From Pseudomonas sp. v388 (GTDB lineage Bacteria; Pseudomonadota; Gammaproteobacteria; Pseudomonadales; Pseudomonadaceae), in NCBI RefSeq assembly GCF_003935425.1, contig NZ_RHQN01000003.1, positions 434,001-498,000 on the forward strand: a stretch of DNA of 64,000 bases, written 5' to 3'. The first letter of the stretch is position 1. The number at the start of each line of letters is the position of its first letter. The notes below the pieces were generated by a model. That model was given only the letters and a program-made list of their open reading frames with translations. It had not been told where the DNA came from and did no database searches. The position numbers were made by a program, and so were the translations under genes. This document shows positions 34,259 through 42,487 of this stretch, piece after piece.

Positions 34259-34976
34259 GGGAGTTGACGTTGGCCGCCAGCAGATAACCGCTGCCACGTA
34301 CCGTGCGGATCAGCCGCGGCGACTTGCCGGTGTCCCGCAGCCGTTGCCGCAGGCGACTGACCGCCATGTCGACGATGCGCTCCAGCGGCATCAGCTCGCG
34401 GCCGCGGGTGGCGTTGCCGATGGTATCGCGGTCGAGGATCTGCTGGGGGTTGTCGAGAAACAGCTTGAGCAGCGCAAAATCAGCACCGGAGAGAATCACT
34501 TCCTCGCCGTCGTTGTGGAACAGCCGATGGCTGACCATGTCCAGGCGCCACTCATCGAACACCAGCACATCGCCACCTGAACGTTCCTGGCCGAATTGCG
34601 CACGCCGCAGCAAGGCCTTGATCCGGGCCTGCAGTTCGCGCGGGCTGAAGGGTTTGCCCAGGTAATCGTCGGCACCCAGTTCCAGGCCGATCACCCGGTC
34701 GGCCTCATCGGAGCTGGCCGTCAGCATGATGATCGGAACATGTGGTTGACGTGGATGCTGGCGCACCCAGCGGCACAGGCTGAAGCCGTCCTCGTCGGGC
34801 AGCATGACATCGAGGATCAGCAGGTCGCTGGGGGCCTCGTTGAATGCCTGACGAAATCCGGCACCATCGCCGACGGTCCGTACCTGAAAGCCGGCACGGC
34901 TCAGGTAGGTGTCCAGCAACTCGCGAATCTCCTGGTCGTCGTCGACCAGCAAAATCGATTTACTGACTGAACTCAA
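34239..34976 (-). CDS. gltR: Response regulator GltR
   Basis: OmpR-family regulator of glucose transport, 245 residues. Receiver: LLVDDDQE (Asp12-14), phospho-acceptor Asp56 in LLILDVMLPDEDGF, Lys in GKPFSPREL. The winged-helix domain ends IRTVRGSGYLLA. Its natural targets in Pseudomonas include the oprB/gts and edd/glk genes that surround it here. The stop lies inside the gtrS start region. A Crc-type A-rich run precedes the gene. Confidence 0.93.
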   Translation of the reverse strand: MSSVSKSILLVDDDQEIRELLDTYLSRAGFQVRTVGDGAGFRQAFNEAPSDLLILDVMLPDEDGFSLCRWVRQHPRQPHVPIIMLTASSDEADRVIGLELGADDYLGKPFSPRELQARIKALLRRAQFGQERSGGDVLVFDEWRLDMVSHRLFHNDGEEVILSGADFALLKLFLDNPQQILDRDTIGNATRGRELMPLERIVDMAVSRLRQRLRDTGKSPRLIRTVRGSGYLLAANVNSHAGGGY

Positions 34977-35001
34977 AGTGATCGTCCTTGTGACGAAATC
35001 G

Positions 35002-35013
35002 TTATTGTTTTTT
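35002..35013 (-). promoter_or_regulatory. A-rich Crc/Hfq-like motif upstream of gltR
   Basis: On the gene strand AAAAAACAATAA lies about 25 bases before the gltR start, within the glk-gltR gap. It contains AACAATAA, a match to AANAANAA, but is further from the ribosome site than the oprB and gtsA examples. Confidence 0.4.
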
Positions 35014-35048
35014 GAACAACCCTTGATGCTTACCGCTGGCGCAGACGT

Positions 35049-36014
35049 TTAGAGATCGGCGCCAAACGCCTGCTGCAGAGCCACGCCCGCACCGGTCAGG
35101 CCGGGGTACTCGGCCGTGACCAGCCACACCGGCAGCCCCTGGAAATAGTCGCTCATCACGCCCTTTTCCGCGAGTGCGCGCTTGAAGCCGCTGGCGATGA
35201 AAAAATCGGTGAAGCGCGGCACCACGCCGCCGACAATATACACGCCGCCCAGTCCGCCCAGAGTCAGGACATTATTGCCGACCACCCGTCCCAGGAATAC
35301 GCAGAACTGGTCCAGAACCGCGGCCGCCATGGCTTCCCCGGCCAGCGCCGCCGTGGTGACGGCCGCCGGCGATTTGTGAATCGGCTCGACCTGGTCCAGG
35401 CCGCAACTGGCGTTGTAGAGGTTCAACAACCCCGCGCCGCTGAGGACGGTTTCGGCACTGACATGCTCGTGCTCGGCCATCAACCGTGCCCAGAGCAGCG
35501 CTTCGCGAGCGCTGCCGATGGGCAGGTCGACATGACCCCCCTCGCCCGGCAAGGCCATCCAGCGATGGTCGCCGGCGTTGATCAAGGTGCCCACGCCCAG
35601 GCCGGTGCCGGGGCCGACCACCACTCGCGGGCGCTCGGGCTTGCCGATGCCGTGGCAGATGGTCAGGTACTCATCGTCACGCAAACGCGTCATGCCCAGC
35701 GCCATGGCGGTGAAATCGTTGATCAGCAACAGATGCTCGATCTTCAGATCGGCACAGAATTTTTTCCGGCTCAGTTCCCAATGACTGTTGGTGAACTGGA
35801 AGTGATCGCCATCCACCGGCCCGGCCACCGCCAGACAGGCGAACCCTACGTCGCCGGGGTTGATGCCGAGATCCTGCAGGTAAAGCTCAACCGCCTGTTC
35901 CGGACCGTGATGGTCGATGGTCGGAAACACCCGCACCGAGTGCAATTGGTTATCTTCCCAAATGGCAAACCGCGCATTGGTACCGCCTATATCACCGACC
36001 AGGGCCAACTTCAC
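35049..36014 (-). CDS. glk: Glucokinase
   Basis: Phosphorylates glucose to glucose-6-phosphate with ATP. The 321-residue protein belongs to the bacterial Glk family: phosphate loop [14 protein letters not shown] near the N-terminus, the catalytic aspartate in [21 protein letters not shown] and [10 protein letters not shown]. The start overlaps the edd stop by 4 bases (ATGA), so edd and glk are translated together. Confidence 0.95.
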   Translation of the reverse strand: MKLALVGDIGGTNARFAIWEDNQLHSVRVFPTIDHHGPEQAVELYLQDLGINPGDVGFACLAVAGPVDGDHFQFTNSHWELSRKKFCADLKIEHLLLINDFTAMALGMTRLRDDEYLTICHGIGKPERPRVVVGPGTGLGVGTLINAGDHRWMALPGEGGHVDLPIGSAREALLWARLMAEHEHVSAETVLSGAGLLNLYNASCGLDQVEPIHKSPAAVTTAALAGEAMAAAVLDQFCVFLGRVVGNNVLTLGGLGGVYIVGGVVPRFTDFFIASGFKRALAEKGVMSDYFQGLPVWLVTAEYPGLTGAGVALQQAFGADL

Positions 36015-37837
36015 TTGAGCTTCTCCAGACTTGAGGTAAATGCGCTGGCGCCCTGCTCTGCAGAGCTGAAGGCCATACGCATGAAACCGAACAATTCCCG
36101 TCCGCAGCCGACTCCGTTGTCGAGGTCGCCGACGGCCGGTTCCCTAGCCGCCAATTCTGCCGGTTCGACCAAAACTTGCAACGTGCCTTTCACGCCATCG
36201 ACGCGAATCACGTCACCATCCTGAATCAGCGCCAGCGGTCCGCCATCGAACGCCTCGGGGCAGACATGGATCGCCGCCGGGATTTTCCCCGAAGCACCGG
36301 ACATGCGCCCGTCGGTGACCAGCGCGACCTTGAAGCCTCGGTCCTGCAACACACCCAGGAACGGCGTCATCTTGTGCAGCTCGGGCATGCCGTTGGAGCG
36401 CGGCCCCTGAAAGCGCATGACGGCCACGAAATCGCATTCCAGCTCGCCGGCCTTGAAGGCATCGGCCAGGTCCTGCTGATCGTGGAACACCTTGGCCGGC
36501 GCCTGGACGATCTGATGCTCCGGGGCCACGGCCGATACCTTCATCACGCCACGACCCAGGTTGCCTTGCATCACCCGCAGGCCGCCTTCCGGCGAGAACG
36601 GCCGGGAGATCGGCCGCAGGATGTTTTCGTCCAGGCTGTCCTGCGGGCCGTCACGCCACACCAGCTTGCCGTTTTCGAGGAACGGCTCGCGGGTGTAGCG
36701 GCTCAGGCCATGGCCGACCACGGTGTTGACGTTTTCATGCAGCAGGCCGGCGCCCAGCAGTTCGCGGATCAGGAACGCCATGCCGCCGGCGGCCTGGAAA
36801 TGGTTGATGTCGGCTTTGCCGTTGGGGTAGACGTGGGTCAGGGTCGGCACCACTTCCGACAGGTCGGCCATGTCCTGCCAGGTCAGCTGGATACCCGCGG
36901 CCTGGGCGATGGCCGGCATGTGCAGGGTGTGGTTGGTCGAGCCGCCGGTGGCATGCAGGGCCACGATGGAATTGACCAGCGAGCGCTCGTCGACGATTTC
37001 GCCGATGGGCATGAAGCTGCCGCTCTGCATGGTCAGGCGCGTGACCTGATGCGCAGCTTCCACAGTCAGCGCATCGCGCAGCGGCGTGTACGGGTTGACG
37101 AACGAAGCGCCGGGCAAATGCAGGCCCATCACTTCCATCAGCAGCTGGTTGGTATTGGCGGTGCCGTAGAAGGTGCAGGTGCCCGGGCTGTGATACGACT
37201 TCATTTCCGTATCCAGCAGCTCTTCACGGGTTGCCTTGCCTTCGGCGTAGCGCTGGCGGACGTCGGCCTTTTCCTTGTTGGAAATGCCGGAAACCATCGG
37301 CCCGCCGGGTACGAAGATGGTCGGCAAATGGCCGAACCGCAGCGAGCCCATCATCAGGCCCGGAACGATCTTGTCACAAATGCCCAGCATCAGGGCCGCG
37401 TCGAACATGTTGTGCGACAGCGCCACGGCTGTGGACATCGCGATCACCTCGCGGCTGGCGATGCCCAGCTCCATGCCCGGCTCGCCCTGGGTAACGCCAT
37501 CGCACATGGCCGGCACGCCGCCGGCAAACTGACCGACCGAACCAATGTCGCGCAGGGCCTGCTTGATCTGGGCGGGATAGTGTTCGTAGGGCTGATGCGC
37601 GGAGAGCATTTCGTTGTAGGAAGAGACGATGGCGACGTTGGCGGCGTTCATCAGCCGCAGGTTCTGCTTGTCCTCCGGACCGCAGGCGGCCACGCCGTGG
37701 GCAAAGTTGGCGCATTGCAGCTTGCCGCGGACCGGGCCTTCGCTGGCAGCGCCGCGAATCAGTTGCAGATAGCGCTGACGGGTATCGCGGCTGCGGGCGA
37801 TCAGCCGCTCGGTTACCTCAAGAATGCGGGGATGCAT
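36011..37837 (-). CDS. edd: Phosphogluconate dehydratase
   Basis: First dedicated Entner-Doudoroff enzyme: dehydrates 6-phosphogluconate to KDPG using an iron-sulfur cluster. The 608-residue protein shows the IlvD/Edd signatures [51 protein letters not shown], the third cluster cysteine in [13 protein letters not shown], and [18 protein letters not shown]. It is divergent from gap, with HexR-type dyads between, and starts the edd-glk-gltR-gtrS set. Confidence 0.96.
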   Translation of the reverse strand: MHPRILEVTERLIARSRDTRQRYLQLIRGAASEGPVRGKLQCANFAHGVAACGPEDKQNLRLMNAANVAIVSSYNEMLSAHQPYEHYPAQIKQALRDIGSVGQFAGGVPAMCDGVTQGEPGMELGIASREVIAMSTAVALSHNMFDAALMLGICDKIVPGLMMGSLRFGHLPTIFVPGGPMVSGISNKEKADVRQRYAEGKATREELLDTEMKSYHSPGTCTFYGTANTNQLLMEVMGLHLPGASFVNPYTPLRDALTVEAAHQVTRLTMQSGSFMPIGEIVDERSLVNSIVALHATGGSTNHTLHMPAIAQAAGIQLTWQDMADLSEVVPTLTHVYPNGKADINHFQAAGGMAFLIRELLGAGLLHENVNTVVGHGLSRYTREPFLENGKLVWRDGPQDSLDENILRPISRPFSPEGGLRVMQGNLGRGVMKVSAVAPEHQIVQAPAKVFHDQQDLADAFKAGELECDFVAVMRFQGPRSNGMPELHKMTPFLGVLQDRGFKVALVTDGRMSGASGKIPAAIHVCPEAFDGGPLALIQDGDVIRVDGVKGTLQVLVEPAELAAREPAVGDLDNGVGCGRELFGFMRMAFSSAEQGASAFTSSLEKLK

Positions 37838-37956
37838 GTGATGAACTCCAGGCTAACGTCTGTGGTCACCCGTTAAGACGACGTCGGTTGACGGTCCCAG
37901 CCATTGCGATGCAAAAGCGTGATCTGGGTCAACCGAACGAGCCTTCCAGGCTTCTA

Positions 37957-37972
37957 TTTGTAGATAAACAAA
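37957..37972. promoter_or_regulatory. TTTGT-N6-ACAAA dyad between edd and gap
   Basis: TTTGTAGATAAACAAA has perfect 5-base arms. It lies 120 bases before edd and may be a second HexR site or part of the edd promoter. Confidence 0.45.
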
Positions 37973-38019
37973 AATATTGCCACTAAAAAGGGTTGTTTTC
38001 TATTTTTATGAGAATAATC

Positions 38020-38034
38020 TTGTAATTCCAACAA
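38020..38034. promoter_or_regulatory. HexR operator TTGT-N7-ACAA before gap
   Basis: TTGTAATTCCAACAA fits the published Pseudomonas HexR consensus TTGT-N7/8-ACAA exactly. It lies 21 bases before the gap start, within the edd-gap divergent promoter region known to be HexR-controlled. Confidence 0.65.
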
Positions 38035-38055
38035 CAAATTCTGAGGGACGGTTGT

Positions 38056-39057
38056 ATGACTCTACGAATCGCAATCAATGGTTTTGGCCGCATCGGCCGC
38101 AACGTCCTGCGCGCACTGTATACCCAAGGCTACCGCCAGGACTTGCAGGTCGTCGCCATCAACGATCTGGGCGACAGCGAAATGAACGCTCACCTGCTGC
38201 GTTTCGACACTGTACACGGCCCGTTCGGCGGCACCGTCGAATGCGATAAGGAAAGTCTTACCGTCAATGGTGACCGTATTGCGGTCAGCGCCATTCGCAA
38301 CCCTGCCGAACTGCCGTGGAAATCGCTCGACATCGACGTGGTGTTCGAATGCACCGGGCTGTTCACCAGCCGTGACAAGGCCGCCGCGCACCTGACGGCC
38401 GGCGCACGCAAGGTGATTATCTCGGCCCCGGCCAAGGGTGCCGACGCGACCATCGTCTATGGTGTGAACCACGACACCTTGCGCCAGTCGCACCAGATCA
38501 TTTCCAGCGCCTCCTGCACCACCAACTGCCTGGCACCCGTCGCCCAGGTATTGCACCGTGAACTGGGCATCGAAAGCGGCCTGATGACCACCATTCACGC
38601 CTACACCAACGACCAGAACCTGATCGATGTGTACCACACCGACCCGTACCGCGCGCGTTCGGCCACCCAGTCGATGATTCCGAGCAAGACCGGTGCGGCC
38701 GAAGCTGTGGGCCTGGTGCTGCCGGAACTGGCCGGCAAGCTGACCGGCATGGCGGTTCGAGTGCCGGTGATCAACGTGTCGCTGGTTGACCTGACCGTGA
38801 CCCTCAAGCGCGAAACCACCGCCGAAGAGGTCAATGCGCTGATGAAAGAAGCCAGCCAGCACTCCAAGGTGCTGGGCTACAACACCCTGCCGCTGGTGTC
38901 CCACGACTTCAACCACAACCCGTTGTCGTCGATCTTCGACGCCAACCACACCAAGGTCAGCGGCAAGCTGCTCAAGGTGCTGGCCTGGTATGACAACGAA
39001 TGGGCATTCTCCAACCGCATGCTGGATAACTGCCTGGCGCTGCATAACGCCCAGTAA
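38056..39057 (+). CDS. gap: Glyceraldehyde-3-phosphate dehydrogenase, type I
   Basis: Oxidises and phosphorylates glyceraldehyde-3-phosphate formed by Eda. The 333-residue protein has the Rossmann motif [14 protein letters not shown], the cofactor aspartate in AINDLGD, the catalytic Cys154 in SSASCTTNC and the catalytic histidine in [19 protein letters not shown] lies 4-12 bases before the ATG. It is divergent from edd under HexR-type sites, so it is the glucose-induced isoform (gapA / gap-1). Confidence 0.95.
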   Translation: MTLRIAINGFGRIGRNVLRALYTQGYRQDLQVVAINDLGDSEMNAHLLRFDTVHGPFGGTVECDKESLTVNGDRIAVSAIRNPAELPWKSLDIDVVFECTGLFTSRDKAAAHLTAGARKVIISAPAKGADATIVYGVNHDTLRQSHQIISSASCTTNCLAPVAQVLHRELGIESGLMTTIHAYTNDQNLIDVYHTDPYRARSATQSMIPSKTGAAEAVGLVLPELAGKLTGMAVRVPVINVSLVDLTVTLKRETTAEEVNALMKEASQHSKVLGYNTLPLVSHDFNHNPLSSIFDANHTKVSGKLLKVLAWYDNEWAFSNRMLDNCLALHNAQ

Positions 39058-39065
39058 GCCGTCAT

Positions 39066-39134
39066 CGCCAGCAAGCTGGCTTCTACAGGTCGCGAGGTCG
39101 CGGCTCGGTTGTAGGAGCGAGCGTGCTCGCGAAG
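39066..39134. repeat. REP pair after gap
   Basis: TCGCCAGCAAGCTGGCTTC and GTAGGAGCGAGCGTGCTCGC, two REP units in inverted orientation, in the gap 3' region. Confidence 0.75.
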
Positions 39135-39348
39135 ACATCGACACAGGCGCCACACCCGCTGCATGGTGCCGGTGCCTGGGTCCGCGGGCTGGCTTCTACA
39201 CGTGCATTGCAGAAACAGGGGATATCCCTTCAGGCTCGAGCGCGGGAAGATGAGAGAAATTATCATCTCCAACACCCACCGCTTCGCTCGACGTGCGTCG
39301 ACAGACCGCCTAAGCTGGCCGGGCTTTGTAAACCTGCCTGTAGTGACC

Positions 39349-39741
39349 ATGACGTATAAACCCCCCGGCACCAGACTCTCGCGCTTTCTATACGGCATTC
39401 TTGCCTACGTCAGCCTCGGCATCGGCATTGCCGCCATCTTCATTCCGGGCCTGCCGACCACTGAATTCATCCTGCTCGCGGCCTGGGCGGCGACTCGCAG
39501 TTCGCCACGGCTCAACGCCTGGCTGGAGAACCATCGGGTGTTCGGCCCGGTGCTGCACAACTGGCGCAACGGCCGGCTGGTGGCTCGCAGTGCCAAGATC
39601 AGCGCGACCGTCAGCATGGTGGTGTGCGCGGTGGTCATGCTCAGCCTGCTCGAACATGTCTGGTGGCTGTACCTGGCGATCGGCGGCATGGGACTGGGCA
39701 ACCTATGGCTCTGGTCGCGGCCGGAACCCGCCATCCGTTGA
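39349..39741 (+). CDS. DUF454 (YbaN-like) inner-membrane protein
   Basis: A 130-residue protein with three to four hydrophobic helices (YGILAYVSLGIGIAAIFIPGLPTTEFILLAAW, VSMVVCAVVMLSLL, WWLYLAIGGMG). The GLPTTEF and FARSSPR-like (ATRSSPRLNAWLE) motifs and the cytoplasmic HNWRNGR loop match the YbaN/DUF454 family, whose role is unknown. I chose the ATG at 39349; an in-frame opening upstream lacks a ribosome site. Confidence 0.78.
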   Translation: MTYKPPGTRLSRFLYGILAYVSLGIGIAAIFIPGLPTTEFILLAAWAATRSSPRLNAWLENHRVFGPVLHNWRNGRLVARSAKISATVSMVVCAVVMLSLLEHVWWLYLAIGGMGLGNLWLWSRPEPAIR

Positions 39742-39858
39742 ACTGAATCGCTCCGCACAGACGCCCGGCCAGCTAAGCTATGCATAGCCCGCACGCTGAA
39801 CCGTCAGCGTATCGGCAGTGTCTACCCGAGCACATCCACTCCCGATGGAGCGACATCC

Positions 39859-40215
39859 ATGTTCGAGCCCGGTCATCTGCACATCACCCATGCGGCGCTG
39901 CAACAGTCGGATATCACCTACGACCTTCATCTGCGTTATGAGGTGGTGGAGGATGCCAAAGAAGGCAAGAGCGTGAGCTTCACCATGGAAGGCGAGATCA
40001 ACGGCCAGTCGTTCAGCGAGCAGTTCCAGTTGCCCCGCGACCTGGCTTTCAACTTCGCCCACGATGCCAGCCGGATCGGCATCAGGCACGGCCTGCCCGG
40101 CGCCGCCTCCCTGCCGCTGCATCTGCACAAGGATTACGACCGGATGTTCGAAGATATCCGCGACCAGTTGGGCGCCAAATCCGGCGAGCCGGTGAAGCCG
40201 GAGCATTTGGAGTAG
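39859..40215 (+). CDS. Conserved Pseudomonas protein, DUF5064-like
   Basis: A 118-residue cytoplasmic protein (MFEPGHLHITHAALQQSDITYDLHLRYEVVED). The alternating beta pattern and FTMEGEINGQSF recall the DUF5064 family of small Pseudomonas proteins with no known role. No signal or membrane segment is seen. Flanked by the DUF454 gene and, after a REP element, the TyrR-like activator gene. Confidence 0.65.
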   Translation: MFEPGHLHITHAALQQSDITYDLHLRYEVVEDAKEGKSVSFTMEGEINGQSFSEQFQLPRDLAFNFAHDASRIGIRHGLPGAASLPLHLHKDYDRMFEDIRDQLGAKSGEPVKPEHLE

Positions 40216-40229
40216 GATGCAGCCGGGAT

Positions 40230-40255
40230 GCAGGAGCCAGCAAGCTGGCTTCTAC
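40230..40255. repeat. REP element
   Basis: GCAGGAGCCAGCAAGCTGGC followed by TTCTAC, a single REP hairpin unit between the DUF5064-like gene and the activator gene. Confidence 0.65.
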
Positions 40256-40322
40256 AGTTCGCAGCTCGGCCGTTCGCAAGGCATACTGGCCACCCTTCTC
40301 CGCCCGGAATTCGTAGCATCCC

Positions 40323-41831
40323 ATGCGTATCCACGTCAGTTTCATCGACCGCGTCGGCATCACTCAGGAAGTGCTGGCCATTCTGGGTGGGCGTAATCTG
40401 AATCTGGATGCGGTGGAGATGGTGCCGCCCAACGTGTACATCGACGCGCCAACCTTGAGCCATCAAATGCTCGAAGAATTGAAGGACGCGTTGTTCCGGG
40501 TACGCGGTGTCGAGGCCATCACGGTGGTCGATATCCTGCCGGGCCAGCGCCGCCACTTGCAACTGGACGCCCTGCTCGCCGCCATGACCGACCCGGTACT
40601 TGCCCTGGACAGCGCCGGCCACGTACTGCTCGCCAACCCGGCGTTCATCAGCCTGATCGGCCGGGAACCGGCCGGTGAACCCATTGGCGAGCTGTTCGAC
40701 GATCCCAGCCTGCAGACCGAACTCCTGGAACACGGCTTCCGACTGCCGCTGCGGGAAATCACCCTCAACGGTGAAGCCTTGCTGCTGGATGCCACGCCCA
40801 TCACCGAGGCCGGCGCGCTGATCACCCTGTATTTGCCCAGCCGCATCGGTGAGCGTCTGTCGGCGCTGCATCATGACCATGCCGAAGGTTTCGATGCACT
40901 GTTGGGCGATTCGGCGGCCATTCGCACCCTCAAGGCCCGTGCCCAACGGGTCGCGACCCTCGACGCGCCGTTGCTGATCCAGGGCGAAACAGGCACAGGC
41001 AAGGAGCTGGTGGCCCGTGCCTGCCACGCCAGCAGCGCACGACACGGCGAGCCGTTTCTGGCGCTCAACTGCGCGGCGCTGCCGGAAAATCTCGCCGAAA
41101 GCGAACTGTTCGGCTACGCGCCCGGCGCATTCACCGGTGCCCAGCGCGGCGGCAAGCCGGGCCTGATGGAGCTGGCGAACCAGGGCACGGTGTTTCTCGA
41201 CGAGATCGGCGAGATGTCGCCGTACCTGCAAGCCAAGTTGCTGCGCTTTCTCAACGACGGCAGTTTTCGCCGTGTGGGCGGCGATCGGGAAGTGAAGGTC
41301 AATGTGCGGATTCTCAGCGCCACCCATCGTGACCTGGAGAAGATGGTCAGCGAAGGTACGTTCCGGGAAGACCTGTTCTATCGCCTGAACGTGCTCAACC
41401 TCGAAGTCCCGCCGCTGCGTGAGCGCGGGCAGGACATCCTCTTGCTGGCCCGTTATTTCATGGAACAGGCCTGCACCCAGATCCAGCGCCCCATCTGCCG
41501 CCTCTCGCCGGACACGTACCCCGCATTGCTCGGCAACCGCTGGCCGGGCAATGTTCGCCAGCTACAGAACGTGATCTTCCGCGCCGCCGCCATCAGCGAA
41601 AGCAGCCTGGTGGATATCGGCGACCTGGACATTGCCGGCACCGCTGTCGCACGCCAGCAGGAGGGTGAAATCGGCAGCCTGGAGCAGGCAGTCGAAGCGT
41701 TCGAGAAAGACCTGCTGGAAAAACTCTACAATCAGCACCCGTCGACTCGCCAACTCGCCGCCCGGCTGCACACCTCGCACACTGCCATCGCCCACCGCCT
41801 GCGAAAGTATGGAATCCCCGGCCGCAGCTGA
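40323..41831 (+). CDS. gcsR: TyrR-like sigma-54 activator of glycine catabolism (GcsR type)
   Basis: A 502-residue enhancer-binding protein. It has an N-terminal ACT domain ([21 protein letters not shown]), a PAS domain (about residues 80-165), an AAA+ domain with Walker A GETGTGKE (221-228), the sigma-54 contact loop GAFTGA (268-273), Walker [11 protein letters not shown], and a Fis-like HTH at the end ([24 protein letters not shown]). An intact GAFTGA separates it from enteric TyrR. P. aeruginosa GcsR (PA2449) has this architecture and drives the gcvH2-gcvP2 operon from the same upstream position, so the same role is likely. Confidence 0.85.
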   Translation: MRIHVSFIDRVGITQEVLAILGGRNLNLDAVEMVPPNVYIDAPTLSHQMLEELKDALFRVRGVEAITVVDILPGQRRHLQLDALLAAMTDPVLALDSAGHVLLANPAFISLIGREPAGEPIGELFDDPSLQTELLEHGFRLPLREITLNGEALLLDATPITEAGALITLYLPSRIGERLSALHHDHAEGFDALLGDSAAIRTLKARAQRVATLDAPLLIQGETGTGKELVARACHASSARHGEPFLALNCAALPENLAESELFGYAPGAFTGAQRGGKPGLMELANQGTVFLDEIGEMSPYLQAKLLRFLNDGSFRRVGGDREVKVNVRILSATHRDLEKMVSEGTFREDLFYRLNVLNLEVPPLRERGQDILLLARYFMEQACTQIQRPICRLSPDTYPALLGNRWPGNVRQLQNVIFRAAAISESSLVDIGDLDIAGTAVARQQEGEIGSLEQAVEAFEKDLLEKLYNQHPSTRQLAARLHTSHTAIAHRLRKYGIPGRS

Positions 41832-41845
41832 CCGGGCTCGAAGGC

Positions 41846-41954
41846 TGTAGCGAAATCGTTGCAATGTATTGAAACCGTTACAGAGAGCTTGACCACGACG
41901 TTTATCAAGCGCCCCGGTTTGAACATGCCCACCAGGCGTAACGATTTCGCTACA
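41846..41954. promoter_or_regulatory. Three GcsR-type operator dyads upstream of gcvH
   Basis: Site 1, TGTAGCGAAATCGTTGCA (41846-41863); site 2, TGTATTGAAACCGTTACA (41865-41882); site 3, in reverse, CGTAACGATTTCGCTACA (41937-41954). Each fits TGTAACG-N4-CGTTCCG, the recalled GcsR motif, with a few mismatches. Sites 1 and 3 share a perfect 18-base inverted repeat (41843-41860 and 41940-41957). They lie 66-174 bases upstream of a sigma-54 promoter. Confidence 0.7.
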
Positions 41955-42019
41955 GCCAGGACACGCCATCCTTTGCACCTATTTACTCAAGCCATTGATA
42001 AATAAGAGCTTTATGTTTC

Positions 42020-42035
42020 TGGCCGCAAACTTGCA
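42020..42035 (+). promoter_or_regulatory. Sigma-54 promoter for gcvHP
   Basis: TGGCCGCAAACTTGCA has the invariant GG (42021-42022) and GC (42033-42034) ten bases apart and matches TGGCAC-N5-TTGC closely. It lies 59 bases before the gcvH start, downstream of the operator cluster, as required for an enhancer-dependent promoter. Confidence 0.78.
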
Positions 42036-42093
42036 ACGAGTTCCTCAATGATTTGTTCGCCCCGTGCGAAATCCCAATCCCTGAGGAGTCTTT

Positions 42094-42477
42094 ATGAGCG
42101 AGTTGCGATTCACCGTTGAACACGAATGGCTGCGGGCCGAAGCCGATGGCAGTGTCACGGTGGGGATCACACCTTATGCGCAAGAATCCCTCGGTGACGT
42201 TGTATTCGTGCAACTCCCGGATTTGCAGGCCTACACTCAACACGCCGAAGTATCGGTAGTGGAATCGGTGAAAGCTGCCAGCAGCATCAATATGCCGCTG
42301 GATGGCGAAGTGGTCGAAGTCAATGCTGCGCTGGACGCCACTCCGGAACTGGTCAACGAAGACGCCCTCGGCGCAGGCTGGTTCTTTCGCTTCATTCCCG
42401 CGAACGCTGATGCCATCCACGGCTTGCTGGATCAGGACGCCTACGACCGCCTGATCAAAGCCAACGCCGAAGCCTGA
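42094..42477 (+). CDS. gcvH: Glycine cleavage system H protein
   Basis: Lipoyl carrier that shuttles the aminomethyl group between P, T and L proteins. 127 residues; lipoylation site Lys60 in [29 protein letters not shown] precedes the ATG. First gene of the operon behind the sigma-54 promoter, 10 bases before gcvP. Pseudomonads carry a second gcv locus elsewhere, so this is probably the glycine-inducible copy. Confidence 0.94.
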   Translation: MSELRFTVEHEWLRAEADGSVTVGITPYAQESLGDVVFVQLPDLQAYTQHAEVSVVESVKAASSINMPLDGEVVEVNAALDATPELVNEDALGAGWFFRFIPANADAIHGLLDQDAYDRLIKANAEA

Positions 42478-42487
42478 GGAGCGCGCC

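Noticed and set aside
36176-37876. 566-codon plus-strand frame antisense to edd
   Set aside because: Shadow of edd; composition is His/Gly/Gln-rich and without motif.
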